From CAYGJN01 sp964350135 (GTDB lineage: Bacteria > Bdellovibrionota > Bacteriovoracia > Bacteriovoracales > Bacteriovoracaceae): a stretch of DNA of 9,038 bases. Within the stretch, counting starts at the first letter, position 1. The number at the start of each line of letters is the position of its first letter. Below are positions 6,511 through 9,038 of this stretch, one piece after another. The notes under the pieces are model-generated. The model saw only the letters and a list, made by a program, of their open reading frames with translations. It made no database searches and was not told the origin of the DNA. The position numbers and the translations under genes were made by a program. The stretch lies in contig CAYGJN010000105.1 in assembly GCA_964350135.1 (NCBI GenBank), positions 1 through 9,038 on the forward strand, read 5' to 3'.

Positions 6511-8924
6511 TTTTCAAACTCCAAAAATGCTTGGCCTTGAATTTCTCTAAGAAGTACTTCATTGGTTGCTGGGATTTTTATTCTAGGATATTCGGATTTT
6601 TTATCTTTTAAATAAGTAAGAGCATTTTGAGCAGCAGTCCAAATACTTAAGGCCAAGAGAAGAGGTGGTTCACCTACGGCCTTCGTTCCTCTTACGTTGG
6701 CATAATTTTCATCATTAGAGAGAAGCTGAATATCGAAATGCCTAGGCATATCCTGAATGTTTGGAATTTTATAAGTACTAGGGGCGTGAGAAAGAAGAAG
6801 TCCTTGTTCACTATAAAAAAGATTTTCCGTTGTTACCCAACCCATTCCTTGAACAAATGCACCAGCAACTTGTCCTAAATCTAGTTCTTTATTTACAGGG
6901 CGTCCAAGGTCCATAAGGATTTCACTAGAGTCTACTTTTAGTTCACCAGTATCTCTATTGATTGTAACCTCACTTAAAGCAGTTCCTTGTGTGTAATAGA
7001 GAAATGCATTCCCTTGCCCGGAGATTTTATTAAACTCTATGCCTGGTATTTTATAATGAGCATAATCCGAAAGACTTATACGGTTAAGATATGCCTCTAG
7101 TACTAATTCTTTAAATTTAATTTTTTTATCAGGTGAAGATTTGTAAAACGCAAAACCATCTTCAAAAGCTATATCAAAATAACAAGCTTTGCCAGAGTTC
7201 CAATCAGATCCTTCATTAGGGTCTTTAAGTGTAAGGTCTTGTTGCTCTAATTCTACTTCTGGTTGTGTGCCAAGACCTGCAGTTCCTTTGGCCCAGTTCT
7301 CTCTAGGGATCTCTAGGAGCTTTATAGCAAGCTCACTTAGACGTTTTTTAATTTTACGAGCAGCGATTAAGGCTGCCGCTCCATTAAGATCAGTTCCCGT
7401 GCTAGCAGCAGTGGGGGATGTATTGGCATTCTTATCAGTTCTGGTTGGCATTACTCTAGCATCAGATCTCTTAAGTCCAAGTTCTGACGTAACAAGTTCA
7501 GAAATTCTAGAGTTTACCCCTTGCCCCATTTCTGTTGCACCAGTCGCGATCTGCAACGTTCCGTCTTGGTGAATAATCACCATGGCATTGGCCTGGTTTA
7601 AAAACCTGGTTGTAAAAGAAATACCAAATTTAACAGCAGTTAAAGAAAGTCCTTTAATAAATTGATTATTATTTTTATTAAACTCTATAATTTTTTGTCT
7701 GCGGTTTTGATACTCAGAACTTTTTTCAAGTTTTTCAAAAAGTTGCGGTAGGCAATTATTTTCAACTTTTTGTCCATAATGAGTAGTGTGTTTGTCATCT
7801 TTATCTTGATAAACATTAAGCTTTCTAATCTCTAATGGATCCTTGCAAAGCTTGTGAGCAATCTCTTCAATGATACGCTCAATAGTTGCGACTCCCTTAG
7901 GTCCACCAAACCCTCTAAAAGCAGTATGGGGATGATGGTTTGTTTTACAAACCTGTCCTTCAATATGGGCATGAGCAATATAATAAGCGTTATCGCAATG
8001 GAGCATGGCACGCTCCATAATGGCAGTTGATAGGTCAGCATAAGCTCCGGCATCGGAGAAAAGCTTAATTTTGAGAGCGAGAATTTCACCTTTATCATTG
8101 AATCCAACTTCATAGTCATTTTGGAAAGGGTTACGTTTTCCTGTCATAATCATATCGTCATCTTTAGTAAGAGCAATACGAACAGGTGAGTTTAGTTTTT
8201 GTGCAGCTAAAGCGGCCATGGCAGCAAAAGGTGCTGCTTGAGATTCTTTACCTCCAAAACCTCCGCCCATTCTTTTAACAATACAGACCACATCTTTAGA
8301 ACTAAGTCCTAGAGCATGGGCCACCACATGCTGAGTTTCCGTAGGGTGTTGGCTAGAGCTATGAATTTCAATTTGGTTATCTTCTAATGGGTACGCAATA
8401 GTTACTTGGCTTTCCAAGTAGAAATGATCCGCTGCCTGGATTTCTAATTGTCCAGAGATTGTATATGGGCTTTCTTTTAAGGCCTTTTCAGCATTACCTT
8501 TTTTAATAGAGCGTGGATCAGCAATAAAAGATTTTTTCTCTCTTGCTTCATCAATAGACATAACTGCAGGCAAATCGTCATAATCAATTTCAACTAGTTG
8601 TTTTGCATACTGAACATCAACGAGGTTTTTTCCAACGAGTATTGCAATAGGCTCTCCTGCATATTGAGCGGTATGAGAGGCGAGAATAGGCTGGTCTTGA
8701 AAAATTGTTCCCCAAAGATTGTGAGAAAAATCATCTCCAGTAAACCCTGCTATAATATTTTCTTCTTTTAAGGCCTTATCAAAATTAATAGATTTTATCT
8801 TGGCATGAGCTCGCGTTGAAAATATTACATCACAAAAAAGTTCATTTTTTAGAATCGCTCTGTCATCAACGTACTCACTTTTTCCAGTTACATGAGTATG
8901 AGCTGAGTCGTGAGGAAGACTCAT
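6507..8924 (-). CDS. xdhB: Xanthine dehydrogenase, molybdenum-binding subunit
   Basis: 805 residues, near full length for the bacterial large subunit. Motifs aligned by eye to bovine xanthine oxidoreductase: SSSQHP (Gln192, bovine Gln767), RMGGGFGGKE (218-227; Glu227, bovine Glu802), SIMER-like AIMER (Arg305, bovine Arg880), AFRGFGGP (335-342; Phe339, bovine Phe914), KFGISFTTRFLNQ (432-444; Phe437 and Thr438, bovine Phe1009 and Thr1010) and KAVGEPPLLLA (748-758; Glu752, the catalytic base, bovine Glu1261). Retaining both Glu227 and Arg305 marks it as a xanthine/hypoxanthine enzyme rather than an aldehyde oxidase. It hydroxylates hypoxanthine and xanthine to urate at a Mo-pterin site and passes electrons to XdhA. 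The start ATG has a strong Shine-Dalgarno and overlaps the xdhA stop by ATGA. It has an extra 50-60 residue segment (about 540-600) compared with the mammalian enzyme, a common bacterial difference. Confidence 0.97.
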   Translation of the reverse strand: MSLPHDSAHTHVTGKSEYVDDRAILKNELFCDVIFSTRAHAKIKSINFDKALKEENIIAGFTGDDFSHNLWGTIFQDQPILASHTAQYAGEPIAILVGKNLVDVQYAKQLVEIDYDDLPAVMSIDEAREKKSFIADPRSIKKGNAEKALKESPYTISGQLEIQAADHFYLESQVTIAYPLEDNQIEIHSSSQHPTETQHVVAHALGLSSKDVVCIVKRMGGGFGGKESQAAPFAAMAALAAQKLNSPVRIALTKDDDMIMTGKRNPFQNDYEVGFNDKGEILALKIKLFSDAGAYADLSTAIMERAMLHCDNAYYIAHAHIEGQVCKTNHHPHTAFRGFGGPKGVATIERIIEEIAHKLCKDPLEIRKLNVYQDKDDKHTTHYGQKVENNCLPQLFEKLEKSSEYQNRRQKIIEFNKNNNQFIKGLSLTAVKFGISFTTRFLNQANAMVIIHQDGTLQIATGATEMGQGVNSRISELVTSELGLKRSDARVMPTRTDKNANTSPTAASTGTDLNGAAALIAARKIKKRLSELAIKLLEIPRENWAKGTAGLGTQPEVELEQQDLTLKDPNEGSDWNSGKACYFDIAFEDGFAFYKSSPDKKIKFKELVLEAYLNRISLSDYAHYKIPGIEFNKISGQGNAFLYYTQGTALSEVTINRDTGELKVDSSEILMDLGRPVNKELDLGQVAGAFVQGMGWVTTENLFYSEQGLLLSHAPSTYKIPNIQDMPRHFDIQLLSNDENYANVRGTKAVGEPPLLLALSIWTAAQNALTYLKDKKSEYPRIKIPATNEVLLREIQGQAFLEFEK

Positions 8925-9038
8925 GGTCTCACCTCAGATAAAAATCTCTTGATATAATTTGAAACAAGAACTCGTCTATAAGCAGCACTTGCTCTTAGAT
9001 CACTTAAAGGAGTGAATTCAGACTGTGCAATTTCACAG
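8921..9038 (-). CDS. xdhA: Xanthine dehydrogenase FeS/FAD subunit, C-terminal end
   Basis: Only the last 38 codons and the TGA (8921-8923) are in the window, cut by the right edge. The translated tail contains FTPLSDLRASAAYRRVLV followed by SNYIKRFLSEV. This is the characteristic end of the C-terminal domain of FAD-binding molybdenum hydroxylase subunits (CO dehydrogenase flavoprotein family), with its D-x-R-A-S-x-x-Y-R core. In split bacterial xanthine dehydrogenases this subunit carries two 2Fe-2S clusters and FAD and reduces NAD+. The stop overlaps the xdhB start by 4 bases, which gives the operon order xdhA-xdhB-xdhC. The iron-sulfur and FAD-binding parts are outside the window, so whether it is a fused FeS/FAD subunit or FAD only cannot be seen. 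Confidence 0.88.
   Translation of the reverse strand, partial: CEIAQSEFTPLSDLRASAAYRRVLVSNYIKRFLSEVRP
8929..8935 (-). promoter_or_regulatory. Strong Shine-Dalgarno for xdhB
   Basis: On the minus strand GAGGTGA lies 4 bases before the xdhB ATG (8924-8922), inside the last codons of xdhA. It supports this start and, with the ATGA overlap, coupled translation of the two enzyme subunits. Confidence 0.75.

Noticed and set aside
7189..7572. 127-residue plus-strand frame inside xdhB
   Set aside because: It lies opposite well-conserved xdhB coding sequence, lacks family motifs and looks like a shadow frame; the same holds for the small minus-strand frames under the fusion gene.

Overview
This is a compact, AT-rich bacterial window given over to purine (urate) breakdown. 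It holds six genes in two convergent blocks with almost no non-coding DNA. Bacterial origin is shown by overlapping stop/start codons, Shine-Dalgarno sequences and the split three-gene xanthine dehydrogenase. The species cannot be read from the sequence. An AT-rich Gram-negative such as a Bdellovibrionota relative is a guess only.

Left block, plus strand: (1) the C-terminal 86 residues of 5-hydroxyisourate hydrolase (UraH), cut by the window edge. (2) A 1537-residue protein starting at a GTG that shares one base with the uraH stop. By eye it resolves into four enzyme modules in one frame: malate synthase A-like (about 1-650), OHCU decarboxylase/UraD-like (about 655-812), a class C beta-lactamase-fold serine hydrolase (about 815-1155) and a two-repeat allantoicase (about 1205-1537). 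(3) A polytopic membrane protein of unknown function that overlaps the fusion gene by 14 bases.

Right block, minus strand: xdhA (C-terminal end only), xdhB (complete, with every xanthine-type active-site residue) and xdhC (the molybdenum-cofactor insertion factor). They are joined by two 4-base ATGA overlaps. The 3' end of xdhC overlaps the 3' end of the membrane-protein gene by 46 bases.

Together the genes outline hypoxanthine/xanthine -> urate (XdhABC) -> 5-hydroxyisourate (urate oxidase, not in window) -> OHCU (UraH) -> S-allantoin (UraD module) -> allantoate (no recognised allantoinase in window) -> ureidoglycolate plus urea (allantoicase module) -> glyoxylate -> malate (malate synthase module). 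The most striking point is that the unexplained serine hydrolase sits between UraD and allantoicase, exactly where an allantoinase would be expected. Opening the cyclic amide of the hydantoin ring resembles the chemistry of this fold. I propose it as a candidate non-orthologous allantoinase; this is inference.

No RNA genes, mobile elements, CRISPR arrays, origins or attachment sites were seen. There is no gene-free stretch longer than a few bases, and no promoter or terminator could be supported.
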